NCBI GenBank assembly: GCA_036426205.1
Contig: CM071573.1
Location: 43,946,643 to 44,010,642 of the forward strand
Reading direction: 5' to 3'
From: Ascaphus truei
Taxonomy: Eukaryota > Chordata > Amphibia > Anura > Ascaphidae
Length of the DNA stretch: 64,000 nt
Below are positions 1 through 10,892 of this stretch, piece by piece (the stretch's first letter is position 1; the number at the start of each line of letters is the position of its first letter). Both the position numbers and the translations under genes were made by a program. The notes under the pieces were generated by a model. That model saw only the letters and a list, made by a program, of their open reading frames with translations. It had not been told where the DNA came from and made no database searches.

Positions 1-420
1 TCAGTATATATACATCTCATGTCTAAGTGATCTACATCCCCTGAAGAAGTGCGCATGCGCACAAAACGCGTTGGGCAGTTTCTTCGAGTTATATCCTTGA
101 CTAAGGCAGAGGATTGCAGGATCGCTGCCGCAGCATCACATCGAGAGAAGGGGTTTGGTGTTGTGTCCCGCCCCTGGTGACGCACTTCCGGCTACGGAGT
201 GATAGACAGCTCGTAGAGAGCTCCAGAGCTCCAGATCTACCCCTGGCGATGTACATCCGGTCGCGGAGTACAGGAGACTGTTTGGAGTAACTCTTGGACA
301 CCACGTGTATAACTGAGGCCGTTGCTGATCACCATTTACCTTGTTTCTCTGCGTGTAACCTGTGGCAGTCCTGTAAGTAGGATTCCGGTTTTTACCCACC
401 GGATCCAACATCTGCAGTAG
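1..420 (+). mobile_element. Penelope-like terminal repeat (pLTR) fragment, partial
   Basis: The left edge of the window holds a hammerhead-like motif (39-76) followed by about 350 bases of GC-moderate non-coding sequence. This is the same order seen downstream of the motif in the nearly complete PLE at 21.5 kb: motif, then leader. No reading frame here looks like a protein, and the short frames on the minus strand are not supported. The element probably begins upstream of the window. The class is inferred from the motif alone, so it could instead be a related non-autonomous repeat. Confidence 0.4.
39..76 (+). ncRNA. hammerhead ribozyme-like motif, degenerate
   Basis: The box CTGAAGA (41-47) is followed by one A, a 6-bp inverted repeat GTGCGC/GCGCAC with a 2-base loop, then AAAACGCG. 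The family consensus at the last position is GAAAC, so the first G of the conserved GAAA box is A here. Activity is therefore doubtful. Confidence 0.42.
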
Positions 421-846
421 TCATTTTAGTGTGTTTATTAAAGTAACTCTAATTATTAGTCAGCCTTGCTTTTGTTTGTCCAGTGTTTGTCTTTTCTTGT
501 TTGTCATATATGTATTATCATTTTAGCAGTGTTGCACTATGATGGTTTCTCTTTGTTTTTTCTCTTTTTGCATTACATGCTTGGATTAACCCCTTGCTGT
601 GGAGCTGAGAAGTACAAGATCTGATTTCCACCTCTTGAGACTTCATACCTTTGGACTTTAAGTATTTCCTTGAACTCTTTAGGCGCCGGTCTGTATTGTT
701 TGTTTTATGATGTACCACTATACTACTCAATGGATACAGGGTGGGTATAGTTAGTCCGGGGTGGGTGCTTAGGCCTTACGTGTGGGTGAAGGGTGTATTA
801 GCCCTAAGGATGCGTGTCTAGACCTTGCGGGTGGGTAGCGGTTGGG
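421..846. other. no gene seen; probable continuation of repeat sequence
   Basis: Bases 421-730 are T-rich and could be the 5' leader of the preceding PLE-like piece. From about 740 the sequence turns into G-rich short phrases (ggtgggt, gcctta) that lead into the hairpin repeat. No coding motif was recognised. Confidence 0.4.
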
Positions 847-1500
847 TTAACCCCTTTATTACCTTAGAAGTATTAACTGCTAAGGTAATGAAGGGGTTAA
901 GTCCCCCCGCAACCCCCCCACAAGGCCTAAACAGCCACTAAGGGCCAAACTCCCCCTTCAGTAAGCCAGCTAGCCACAGTAAGCCTGGCATGGGTGTTTA
1001 ACCCCTTCATTGCCTTAGCGGTTAGCCGCTAAGGTAATGAAGTTGCTGTAAATGCATTTTTCTGCATCGGATGCGTGCCGGGGGGCTCCGGTGCTGGTAT
1101 TAATGGCTATCAGCTCCGGAGACCCCGGCATCAATCCGAGCAGGAAAAGGGCCTGATTTTTTCAAAGTCCCGACATATCGCAGCTCATCGAGGCAATCTC
1201 CTCACCAATTTACCTAAATTTTGAGGTGAATTGGATTTGGGGAGAAGATCGCCTTTTAGGGCTGCGATAGGCGGCGACAGCCGACTCGCGGGTACTAGAA
1301 TCGCGTGAGTTTATGATCCTTCAGAAAATGGTCGATAAGCGGCTGATCGCCGCTCAATTGGCGATTTTCTTTTGGTCATAAGATTTTGCGTCGATACAGG
1401 CCGTTATCGAGCACTTATCGAGGCTTACTGAATACGAGTAGCCATTTTGGTCGATAAATGCTCAATAAGGGCCTTATCGGGGCTTTCTGAATGTGGCCCT
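847..1500. repeat. hairpin-rich interspersed repeat of unknown class
   Basis: Two near-perfect hairpins built on the same word are visible, TTAACCCCTT...TACCTTAG pairing with CTAAGGTAATGAAGGGG: one at 847-900 and one at 1005-1042. Further right is a run of short GCGATAAG/CTTATCG palindromic phrases (about 1270-1490). Similar phrases recur near 9,200-9,250 and 10,675-10,712, so this is a dispersed family. I cannot assign it to a transposon class. Confidence 0.6.
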
Positions 1501-1640
1501 TAGTGTATCTGCAATATTGCTCTCTGTAGATTTCTTTCCCCCCCCCCCCCCACCCAATTTCTCTTTAGGTACAGTGCCCCCGCTCCGCTGTCTTTTTGGA
1601 TATAAATTTGAAGTATACCAAATTAAGAATGGTCAGATCA

Positions 1641-1830
1641 ATATTTGAGCAGCCACTGAGCACCGTGCATTACAGCTAGGGTGTAACCTGCCCCCTGACT
1701 AGCATGGAAGATGGTACATTTTAGTCTGTTAAGTCATATTTGAGCAACCACTGAGCACCATGCATTACAGCTATGGTGTAACCTGCCCCCTGACTAGCAT
1801 GGAAGATGGTACATTTTAGTCTGTTAAGTC
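1641..1830. repeat. 95-bp tandem duplication, two copies
   Basis: The block starting atatttgagca at 1641 is repeated at 1736 with only a few substitutions. Each copy contains the words ctgccccctgactagcatgg and tacattttagtctgtt. No function is apparent. Confidence 0.93.
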
Positions 1831-1984
1831 ATATTTATACTTGTGAACTGTCTTGCTGATAAAAAGTGCTCCGTAAAAATATTTTAAAGGTGAACCCATT
1901 CTTCAAAAAACCTTTGATAAAGATCAATATTCTAGGTCTATTTAATGAAATAGAATAAGAAGAGCTTGAAGATTGTCTACCTTG

Positions 1985-2394
1985 GCTGTGAGTGAAATCA
2001 TTAGGAGAATAAAGAAGGGATGGAGCGCATTTGGAAGCAACAAGACAATCTTACAAGTAAACCTTCCACTGTGCCTCAAGAGGAAAGTGGATTTAGCCCA
2101 TGCTCACGTATGGATTTGAAACTTGGACCCTAAATGCAATGACAGTTCAGAGGCTTTAGACAACTCAAGGAAGTATGAAGAGATGCATTTATTTATTTAC
2201 ACTTTTTTCTAACGCGCTATTCACCAAGAAACTCAGTACTAGAGCGCGTATGCTGGGTATTACCCGAAGAGACGGGAAAAAGAACGAAAGGGTCAGAAAG
2301 CAAACAAAATTCTGTGACACCACAAGGGTGAAGAAATTAAAATGGCGGTGGGCCGGCCATATCTCAGAATCCAGCTTATTCTCTAGGCTGGGCA
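1985..2394 (+). pseudogene. RTE-type LINE, C-terminal fragment
   Basis: Broken plus-strand translation gives words typical of the C-terminal end of RTE-like non-LTR retrotransposons: ...FETWTLNAM (about 2115-2145), ...MLGITRRDGKKNE (2250-2290) and KLKWRWAGHIS (2335-2370). In this family the region lies after the RT thumb. The frame is interrupted, and unrelated AT-rich sequence lies at 2180-2240. The same protein region occurs in better order at 50.9-51.8 kb. The RTE assignment is by eye; a related LINE clade is possible. Confidence 0.6.
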
Positions 2395-2925
2395 AAATCC
2401 AGTGTCTGTTACCACGATTAGTGAGTATCTTGTAAGTAATTGGAAGTACAGTAGACCGATTGGCCTGTAGTTCTCGAGGTTTTCTTTGTCTCCTTTCTTT
2501 TGGACAAGGATAACTATGGCATTGCTCCATTATTCTGGAATGCTCCTGTTCTTCAAGCAGCATGTAAAGAGTTTTTTGGAAGGATTTTCTCTACTTCTTC
2601 TCCAGCTTTCAAGTTTAAATGTAAATCTTAATTCCATGTTTTTCCCATTCTTTATGTATTTTATTGCCTTTGCCACTTCTTCTGTGAGGACACATAGTAC
2701 ATAATTGGAGGTTTCTTCTCACACTTCCTGTACTGGATTATTATGGATGCCCATTATTATGGATGGATATTACTGGATGTGTTATCTGTGTTCTTGTACA
2801 ATTTCATGTATAAGTCCTAAACTCTCTGTATAATAAGTGCAATCTTTTATTGTTGATCCATTGTCATGGTTGAGTGCGATGATTTGCTTCTTCCCAATCA
2901 TACTTTAAGATTTTGTTATCTTTGG
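2395..2925 (-). pseudogene. RTE-type LINE, reverse transcriptase N-terminal fragment, opposite orientation
   Basis: On the minus strand the broken translation contains the start of an RTE-like RT: ...GKKQIIALNHDNGS, then VAKAIKYIKNGKN, then [19 protein letters not shown] and [11 protein letters not shown]. These match the pre-RT linker and RT motifs 1-2 of RTE elements. It abuts the C-terminal fragment at about 2395 in opposite orientation, so two pieces of one LINE family are joined tail to tail. Stops and frameshifts interrupt it throughout. Confidence 0.55.
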
Positions 2926-4630
2926 CGCCGGTCACAGATTTTGTTATCTTCACCCTATCACAGTTACATTTTCTCACACCTACTGTTATAGGCTTGTAGA
3001 TTGTCTTTCACAGCTCTGCATATTCAGTTCTTGTTCTTGTGTCTTGTGATTGTTTCATTTCTTGTAGTTTCCTCAGCAACTGCTTTGTCTTATTTGATAT
3101 TTTATTCTGTTTTGTTAGTGATTCCTCCAGTTTCTTCAGCGCTTTCAACTACAAATCTTCCTTTAGAGCCGTTCAAGGAGGGTTACATATATACTGTATA
3201 TATCATTTGTATTTGTATTTGAAAAATTGAGTGAATGGTTCTACACATAGTCACATTTGTTTCTTTCTTAAGAAGCATGAAAGTTACTATTATACCAATC
3301 CCTAACGAATCTGCAGTTACATGTAATTAGGGAACGTGCTCTTTTTCTATTGAACTCTAATTGAACCCGCAGGTCACTGGTAAGAGCCAACTGTGGCTGT
3401 TAAATAGAAACATCTTTTGCTATAAAATGTTGCATTTATTATTTAAGGATATCTTGCCAAACAGATTTAATGAGCAAAGTAATCTACCCCAAGAAAAACA
3501 TTCTGTATCTGCTAATGCTGTTTTGAACATACTGATAATTGTTATTACTTTTGTTATGTAAATATTAGCTATTGCACGTTACTAATAAAAGTACTATCCA
3601 TGCAGATATGAACCAATAAATAAGAGCTAGGTAGGATGGCCGTGTGTTTAAATGCAATACACTGAAATGTATAGTGCATATGCAGCAATAAAGTATAACT
3701 CATTTATCTATCTGTAATGTTAATCAGTACTCTATCCATGGCCATATCTAACCTCCATCTATCAAAACTGGTGTCACAATTTAACCAAGTATCATTATCA
3801 TCATTACACCATAATGAGTTTTATTGATTTATGTTTATGTATATGGTGATGTTCGATGTATTTCTTTTAATTTATTCATCTACTTATTTATTCATTTATT
3901 CTCTTACATATTCCTTCAATAAATTGATGGGCAGTTGTGTGGGGCCTCAACCAAGTGACCTGTGGGGAGATTTTCTGGGAGACGATGTGAATTTGTAGTC
4001 AATTTGATTCTGATTATTTGACTTCAAATACCCAATTTGGACCACCAGCTATATATCTAAAAGAGATACTGCACCTAGAATAGATGAGCTAAATATAGGG
4101 ATTAAATTTGATCATAAACAGCATTCTATGTGTGTAAAAAGCAGTGGATTTTAAGTACTGCAGAAAGAAAACAAAGCGCAAGACCCAAAGCATGTGTAAT
4201 GGACACGCACAAAAAATACAAAACACACAACCAGTGTAAAAAGTAAAAAATATAGAGAGCGATTATCCCACTCACATGTTAAAGGAGAAAAGTAGATCAA
4301 TGGAGGAAAAACTCCAGGTGAGGGAAAGTCTATGATCCAATGGCTTGGTGCAAGCAAGGGATATATGGAAAAAAGGCAAAATATTGCAATACAATTTCAT
4401 ACAAAAATGAGGTAGAAGAGTAATGCACTTACAGCAAGACAGTAAGTCAAATGCAGATAGAACTGTGTAGAGTTGCAGGGGAACGCTGGAACGCTGAATC
4501 CTCTTACTGTCCTCTCCGTCAGATGCTCAGGTACTGCACTTAAACCACATAAAAAATAGAATTAACTAACACACACCCTGTGTACTATAGTTCAGCTGGA
4601 GGAGCAATGATCCTTTATCTAGACCGCAAG
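2926..4630. other. no gene seen
   Basis: AT-rich sequence with only short chance frames. From about 4140 to 4600 the composition and phrases (short direct words, A-rich runs) resemble the sequence that flanks hammerhead-like motifs elsewhere in the window, so this part may be an old PLE-derived repeat. No terminal structure was found. Confidence 0.4.
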
Positions 4631-4665
4631 CCTGACGAAGGGGCCAGGGGGCCTTGAAACATTGC
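4631..4665 (+). ncRNA. hammerhead ribozyme-like motif
   Basis: The box CTGACGA (4632-4638) is followed by a G/C-rich stretch able to form a GGCC/GGCC stem, then TGAAAC. The order matches the PLE-type minimal hammerhead. One unpaired T lies before GAAA, and the downstream bases read ATTG instead of GCG. Confidence 0.45.
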
Positions 4666-4911
4666 TCTATTATGCACATATAATAGTGTGTGTCTTCTAA
4701 CATTTCCTCTCCCTGTGTGTCTGCTAACATTTCCTCTCCCGGTGTGTGCGGATTTTTTGTGTTGCTATTTTTTTTAATACATTAAAGAAGAAACTTGGTG
4801 AGATCAAAAGCAAAACGTAATTTTTTCATTTTTCTTTGACTTACTTTTTGAGTGCTGCTCCAGTTTGGGTTACTGCACACAAGCCAATCTTGTTAGTGAA
4901 GGAAACACCCT

Positions 4912-4944
4912 GCGCGTTTCACTCTTGGAAGAACTTCATCAGGT
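4912..4944 (-). ncRNA. hammerhead ribozyme-like motif
   Basis: The minus strand reads CCTGATGAAG, a weak TTCTT/AAGAG stem with a very short loop, then TGAAACGCGCA. The CTGATGA and GAAAC boxes are both intact, but the helix II equivalent is weak. A hAT MITE with a target duplication inserted 17 bp further right. Confidence 0.42.
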
Positions 4945-4960
4945 ATAATGTTCTCTAGGG

Positions 4961-5307
4961 TAGGGGTGCGCAAACTTTTCTCGCTGCGCTCCCCTGCCTG
5001 CTCTCCTCCGTTGTCGCGCCACCCCCTTACCTCGCATGGCGGGGTCATGTGACGTCACATCATGTGACCCGCGGCGTCATTTGATGTCATGTTACCATGG
5101 TAACAGTGACATGTCATTTGACGCCACGTTGCCATGGTCATGCGTCCTGAAGCCGGCTGAATCTCGGTAAGTAGAGGTTGCAGAGGCCTCGCGCAGTCCC
5201 TCCGCATTTAATTTAAATGCCTTGGGGAAGGGCGCAAGACCTCAGCAACCGCCCGCACCCCCCACCCCCCAAACAAATTCTCACTCCCCCCAGTTTGCGC
5301 ACCCCTG
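4961..5307. mobile_element. hAT-type MITE, TSD CTCTAGGG
   Basis: A 347-bp element with inverted ends: left TAGGGGTGCGCAAACT, right AGTTTGCGCACCCCTG. It is flanked on both sides by the identical 8-bp target duplication CTCTAGGG (4953-4960 and 5308-5315). The interior is CpG-rich with several tgacgtca-like words and no transposase frame, so it is non-autonomous. Relatives lie at 41.4, 45.3 and 48.4 kb. An 8-bp duplication with a central TA fits the Buster group of hAT elements. Confidence 0.9.
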
Positions 5308-5677
5308 CTCTAGGGAATAGGGTCCCTCTTATAGACGGTCCAATGATGTCACGATACAAACATGTCCAATGAATATGTACAAGGAAAACACAAACACCAG
5401 GGGTGACTAATTGGAGTAGCTGGGAATTGCTACAAAACATAATTAAACTAATTATACTAAAAGATAAAAAAAGAGAAAAGTGTTTAAAAATCACAGATAA
5501 AAAAAACCAATGGAAGAGTAAAAACTCTCAAATTAAATATGGGGCAAAACATATAAATACCCCAATTCACAAAAATACATTAAAAAGGTATTAAAAAAGA
5601 TTAAACACACAGAATGTTGAAACAAAAAAAATTGTTTTAAATACTGCATGATTACTGTTTTTTTTATGCCAAAGATA
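5308..5677. other. no gene seen; A-rich
   Basis: A-rich sequence between two hAT MITEs. The short frames are low in complexity (lysine and asparagine runs) and are not supported. Confidence 0.5.
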
Positions 5678-5685
5678 GCATAGAG

Positions 5686-5868
5686 CAGGGGTAGGTAACT
5701 CCAGTCCTCAAGGGCCACCAACAGGTCAAGTTTTCAGGATATACCTGCTTCAGCACAGGTGGTGCCATCTTCAACTGAGCCACTGATTGAGCCACCTGCT
5801 GAAGCAGAGATATCCTGAAAACCTGACCTCTTGGTGTCCCTTGTGGAGACTGAAGATGGCCACCCCTG
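5686..5868. mobile_element. hAT-type MITE, TSD GCATAGAG
   Basis: A 183-bp, nearly palindromic element starting CAGGGGTAGGTAACTCCAG and ending ...GGCCACCCCTG, flanked by the perfect 8-bp duplication GCATAGAG (5678-5685, 5869-5876). It belongs to a different short family from the 4961 element; other copies are at 15,368 and 45,617. There is no coding capacity. Confidence 0.92.
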
Positions 5869-5876
5869 GCATAGAG

Positions 5877-7271
5877 GTAGGGACCTGTTGGGTACTTAAG
5901 ACTCTCTTCACCACGTTGCATCTTGCTGAAGGAGGGCCATGTGTTGGAAGCATAATGTTCTACTGATGGACAACCACTTATATAACTACCTATGGACACA
6001 TATTACTGATAGGGGAGCTCAGCCGGGTAAGATTGCCCTGAATCGTTCACTTTAAATACTACTTTTGAAATTACTGCGTACAAACAGTATGTTGCAGATC
6101 TTGATTACGGTGCATAAAAAGTGACTGAATAGGCAACGTAAGTTGTGCATGAGGCTTTTTTGGTTAATAGTACCATGATTACGGAAATCACATTAAACAT
6201 ACTCAGTTTCTTCCTGTTTTTGGCGATAGCTGGTTTGTTTTCATAGTTATTTTCATAGTTGTTTTTTTTCCTGTTCTGTTCCATTAACTGATAAGAACAT
6301 TTACCTTTGGGTATTGATACAAATAACATGTTCTAGCTACTTTTAAGAGCATCCGTCTAGCTTTATTTTGTTTATTTTATTCCTTTCATTATAGCATTTG
6401 GACGTGTGAGCAGCAATGTTTACTGCCTCCTGAGAATAAAAACATGAATATTCCTCTGTCTACAACAATGGGAGGCTCTAAAGAACAAGTTGACGTTGTA
6501 ATTAAGTGGATGAGAGAACATGGGGTTACATTGGGGTCAGGCCCCACAATCTTTACGGGCATTTTCTATGTATATATTGATGTTGTGCTATAAGGCCCCG
6601 ACAGTGGACACAGGACCCTTCCAGAAACTAAGACCCCAAAATATAAAACAATTCAGTCAGGGTGTTTTGATCAAAACCGGATCAAAACCAGATCAAGCTG
6701 CACAACAATTGACAGGGCGAAGCAAGTGAGGAATTGTCCAAATTTGTACAAAGAAAAGCTGGACAACTGGACACTTGGGCATATACAGTAGATACCATAT
6801 AAGGTGTTGCTTTGTTACCAGGAACGCAGGATGTTTGAATTGTGCTAAGAAGAAAAAACATGTTTTGCACTGTATGTTCATAGTAATCCTATATTTAAAG
6901 AAGGGGAGAAGAGGATATGGTGGGTGCTGGTTTGTGGTAGGTGTGACGTGTGTGGAATGTAGCTGTACAAAACATTACTATAACCGTAGATCCCTCAGAG
7001 TAATTTCTTTGTCTTGATCAGGGCAGAGGGCTCAGCGGTGCTTGTATTGTTCACACAAGGACACAGCTGTATTTCACACAAGAACTAACCTGTATTGTTA
7101 CTCTGCGTAATTAAAGCAAAGATAGTTTGAGAAATGTTTCTGTTTCAGATTCCCCTATCTTCTTTACAGCACAAGGAATTAAACTGTAATAATCAATACC
7201 TGTGCATTTGGCATTAGGTTTCTGACAATATATGGTCATATAAGTTCAATGGATGTAGCTTGGATTGTCGC
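5877..7271. other. no gene seen
   Basis: Mixed AT-rich sequence. I saw no recognisable protein motif, terminal repeat or tandem array. The short frames lack family motifs. Confidence 0.5.
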
Positions 7272-7274
7272 TAA

Positions 7275-7585
7275 GGCCGCGTTTATAGTGCCGGTGATGG
7301 CGACGCGACGTCGCCCGAAAACAAATACATTGCCGCCGCGTGTGCTTATAGTGCACGCAACGGCGACAAGCGACGGAGCGACGTTGCCATCACGAAAACC
7401 TGAAGCCAGCAAAATTTGATTTTTCAAGGGCCGTCCCGTCACGTGACGGCCTTTGAACAAATCAAATTGCCGGAATCCCGCGACCCGGCCGCCCGGCGAA
7501 ACATAACTTTCGCCGGTTGCGACGGCGACGGGTGACGTCACCCGCCGTGTCGCCGTCGCCAACGACGGCACTATAGGCACGGCCT
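7275..7585. mobile_element. GC-rich MITE, PIF/Harbinger-like
   Basis: The ends are inverted repeats: left GGCCGCGTTTATAGTGCCG, right CGGCACTATAGGCACGGCC. TAA lies at both borders (7272-7274 and 7586-7588), as expected for a 3-bp Harbinger-type duplication. The interior is CpG-rich and holds shorter inverted words (gtcgccgtcgc). The class is inferred from the 3-bp TAA border and could differ. Confidence 0.7.
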
Positions 7586-7588
7586 TAA

Positions 7589-8228
7589 GATCTGTGAGCC
7601 ACTCTGATTCACAAACTGTCCATAGCATCTTGTTACCTTGTGACTTGTTTTTTTTTTTTTACTTTTTCTTCCTATGTCTCAATTAACAAAAATAGATCAT
7701 CTATTTGACATAAAGTTTCATCATGGATATATCTGTTCTGTGCACTGGCAGCATGATATAGAATAAAGACTATTAATTCCACTTTAACAGAGTTTGATGA
7801 ATCCTGGCTTTTAGTGATAAATCATGTGATATAATTTACATCAACTCAACACTCAAGTGAAGAGATCAGAAAGAAGACAGCTCCTCTACAGTGCTTGTGA
7901 TTACAGACCTGATGTGTCCATGAGAATTACATGACTCAGCTGATGCATTAACTCACAGGGGAGCGAGGTTTGAACTTCTTCAGAAACTTCACAATATGTG
8001 CCATGTCCTAGGAATGCAGGTGCAACAGACTTTAATATTCTAACAGGCAATCGTTTGGGGCTTCGGGGAGGTGAGATCCTAATCAGGATCCCCTGGTTAT
8101 TCAGATATAGAGTTATGTGGATTTCTAACGTTTAAGCCATGAAGAAGCCGTGTAAAAATACTGCCGCCTCTCTCTGCGCAAATCTAGCCCGAAATAAAAA
8201 TATTTTAATTTTATTAGTAGTGTAGATG
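7589..8228. other. no gene seen
   Basis: Mostly single-copy-looking sequence with a poly(T) run near 7650-7662. No feature could be supported. Confidence 0.5.
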
Positions 8229-8468
8229 AGCAGGGCGTCTCCGGAGCAGAACCGCATTGATTTCAGGTCCGGGTACCTCCTGCTTGCCGAGATCCAGACC
8301 CCGTTATGGGGTGCCGGTATCTCCCATGCATTGAAATGTCCCGGTCACGTGACGCGGGGCATTTACATGCATAGGAGACACCGGCACCCCATAACAGCGC
8401 CTGTATGTCGGGAAGCAGGGGTCCCGGGACCTGAAATTAATGCGGTTCTGCTCCGGAGACCCCCTGCT
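8229..8468. repeat. palindromic element (inverted arms, about 45 bp)
   Basis: The left arm, starting AGCAGGGCGTCTCCGGAGCA, pairs with the right arm, ending CTCCGGAGACCCCCTGCT. A second inverted pair in the middle (GGGGTGCCGGT...ACCGGCACCCC) makes most of the 240 bp self-complementary. The same arm words occur in the long-TIR element at 62.84-63.29 kb and in part at 1,085-1,135, so this looks like a deleted derivative of that family. Confidence 0.8.
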
Positions 8469-8585
8469 ACAATATACTAGTAATAAAAATTAAATATGTA
8501 ATAACCACCAATACACAACCCACCCCCTGTGCCCCCACATAAAACCATTATTTATTTTTTTACACAGAGGATTAATACCACAGGC

Positions 8586-8945
8586 CGGCGGGGGTCCCCG
8601 GGTGGTTCTCATGGGTGTCCGCAGGCTCCAAAGGCCCTGGGGTGGTCCCCGCTAGGCTCCATGGGCCTCCAGGTGATCCTTGCGGGTGTCTGTGGGCCCA
8701 AACGGGGTCCACGGGTGGTCCCGCAGGTATCTGGGGATCACCGGGTCATCCCCACGGGTATCTTGGGGCCTTTGGGGGGTCCCCACGGGTGTCTGGGGGC
8801 CCTTGGGTGGTCCCTGAAGGTGTCTGAGGGCCCCAAAGGGGTGTCTAGGTGGTCTCCGTGGGTGTCCGGGGGTCTTAGGGTGGTCCCCATGGGCATCTGT
8901 GGGTCCTCGGTTGTCCCTGTGGGTCCCCACTGGTCTGTGGTACAT
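8586..8945. repeat. degenerate G-rich minisatellite
   Basis: Imperfect repeats of a roughly 40-bp phrase, GGTGGTCCCCACGGGTGTCT followed by a GGGCCC-containing tail, with many substitutions and small indels. Open frames across it on both strands reflect the repeat, not a gene. Confidence 0.65.
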
Positions 8946-9409
8946 TCCTGTATTTAAAAAAACAAAAACACGGCCTACATTTCAATAAATACCCCTCCCA
9001 CCAAACACATACAGTAGTAATGTGCAAAATAACTATTATCCAGATATGGATAATAGATTATTTGCCCATTATTAAACACAACATTAGCCAGCCAGCATAA
9101 ATAAAGTAAATAAAAACCGTTCTACTTACCCCTGCCAATATGAAGGGCATCCTGGTCAGCATACTGCAGGGCCATGTCCACCGATGCCAGCAACATTACA
9201 AAAATCCCTTAATCACCTTTGCGGTTAATAACTGCTATAATAATTAAGGGGTTAACCCATCCTCCCCCACTACCCACCCGGGAGGTCTAACCACCGACCC
9301 CGCACCCACTATACCCACCCTGTACCCTTGCGTGGCATAGTAGTACATTATACCCATATAATATGGGCATGATAAGCTACTATAGCAGTCAATGGTCATA
9401 CTAATACAA
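8946..9409. other. no gene seen; repeat-derived
   Basis: Contains the phrase ttaagggg...ggttaa and cactatacccaccctg words shared with the 740-1000 region, so it is probably part of the same dispersed repeat. No coding evidence. Confidence 0.45.
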
Positions 9410-9803
9410 AAGCATGAATGTCAAAAATACACAATACTAAAACAGATAGAATAAGCACCTAAACACCCATAAACAAAAATTAAAAGCACTAGCCAACCAA
9501 GCAATTAACTAAATAAAACCACTAGCCAATCAATTAAAGAAATACTGTAAAACCACTAAGCATTCAATAAAATAATTAAAACCACTATGCAATCAATTAC
9601 ATAAATCATACCACTAGCCATAAAATACATTCAATACCTAAAAGCAGTAACCAACACAATAATTAATTCATACAACCACTAGGCAACACAATAATTAATT
9701 CATACAACCACTAGGCAACACATTAATTAATTCATACAACCACTAGGCAACACATTAATTAAAACCAATAGCCACCAAAAGACATAATTAAATAAAATCG
9801 CTA
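9410..9803. repeat. AT-rich minisatellite
   Basis: A tandem array built on a roughly 31-bp unit with the core AACCACTAGGCAACACA plus AATTAATTCATAC. The clearest copies lie at 9,659-9,765 and more diverged ones on both sides. The array resumes at 10,538 beyond the PLE-type insertion. Confidence 0.75.
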
Positions 9804-10537
9804 GTGACTGACGAAGTGACATCACAGTCACGAAACGCATAGGGTGGAGCTTAGTAGCGTGCAAACAGTGAGCCTGCGGTTTGATTGAGGTCTGGAAGAA
9901 AGGAGATCGATGCACGAGTGACGTCCTCAAGCGTGGATCCGGAAGGAGTAGCAGACCCATCCTCACTCAGTAACGCCGAGGGCTGTCCCCCATTCCTTCT
10001 CCCCTCTCCTCATATTCAAGCTGCGGATGGCACTTAGTAAAACACGCCATCATTCCCCATATCATATGAGTGCATTGTTTGATGTTTTATTATTGTATTT
10101 TAATAAATTGTATTTTGGTACCGCACATGGTTCTCCATATTATTGTATTATGAGGTCATATTAGTGGAGACCAGGAGCGGAGGATTGGTCTGTGATCACT
10201 GGATCCAAGACTGGCGGGAGCACACTATATCTGAGGGTTGGCATTAGATGACCAAAGAGGACCTATCCCTAAAGATACCAATTTCTGTACGCTGATTACT
10301 GCTACATTGTAAGTAGTTAGCAGTGGGTGAGGGTGCTTCACAGTCTCATATGTGCTGTGCAATGGTGTTTTCTGTTTTCTCTGTTTCCACACAGCATGGA
10401 TCTCGAGTGAATAGCACATAGTCAGTGTCCTCAGCAAGAGACTGTCTCAACCTACCTCATAATCCAAGGACTGTATTCCACATTGGACTGGCATTGTATA
10501 TCAGGGCCTGCGCCTAAGACATTTTTTGCTCAAATCA
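9804..10537 (+). mobile_element. free-standing PLE terminal-repeat-like insertion
   Basis: A 734-bp segment begins a few bases before a hammerhead-like motif and is bordered by a 22-bp direct repeat with one mismatch (starts ACATAATTAAATAAAATC, 9782-9803 and 10538-10559). No RT or endonuclease motif is present. Because the host sequence is itself a tandem array, the border repeat could be two array units and not a true target duplication. Either way, this is a ribozyme-bearing block without a body. Confidence 0.55.
9808..9841 (+). ncRNA. hammerhead ribozyme-like motif
   Basis: The box CTGACGA is followed by one A, a perfect 5-bp stem GTGAC/GTCAC with loop ATCACA, then GAAACGCATAGGG. Both conserved boxes are intact. 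The single extra A before the stem is shared with most copies in this window. Confidence 0.6.
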
Positions 10538-10820
10538 ACATAATTAAATAAAATCACTAACCAATCTGTAAAAAGAAAACAAAAGCCATGTCAATTCAAA
10601 TCAGTTTAATCTAAACAATGAAAAGACATAGAAAATAAAAGTCAGTTGCAGTGAATAGTAGTAGGCTTTTTTGGTGATAAGATGGCGATAAGGGGCTTAT
10701 CGCTGCTTATAGCATAAAAGGTAGATTAGAAGAAGCACACAAAAGACTAGGATAGGAGTCCAACACAACCCCCCTTTTTTTTTTCGATTTGTATTCAATT
10801 CATCAGAGCCAGTGAGCACA

Positions 10821-10853
10821 GTGACGTTTCAGGACCAACTGTCCTTCTTCAGT
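10821..10853 (-). ncRNA. hammerhead ribozyme-like motif, best helix II
   Basis: The minus strand reads CTGAAGA, then AGGAC/GTCCT with loop AGTTG, then GAAACG. There are no extra bases between the boxes and the stem, so this copy matches the hammerhead core consensus CUGANGA-helix II-GAAA most closely. The cleavage-site side (helix III and NUH) is not clear from reading. Confidence 0.6.
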
Positions 10854-10860
10854 GTTTGGT

Positions 10861-10892
10861 CTGAAGAAAGGACAGTTGGTCTGGAACGTCGC
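10861..10892 (+). ncRNA. hammerhead ribozyme-like motif, mutated partner
   Basis: This is the opposite arm of the same fold-back: CTGAAGA, an AAGGAC stem, then GGAACG where GAAACG is expected. The GAAA box is damaged, so this arm is probably inactive while the other arm keeps the consensus. Confidence 0.45.

Noticed and set aside
7965..7995. Minus-strand CTGAAGAAG near 7,970
   Set aside because: Followed by TTCAAACC without a GAAA box.
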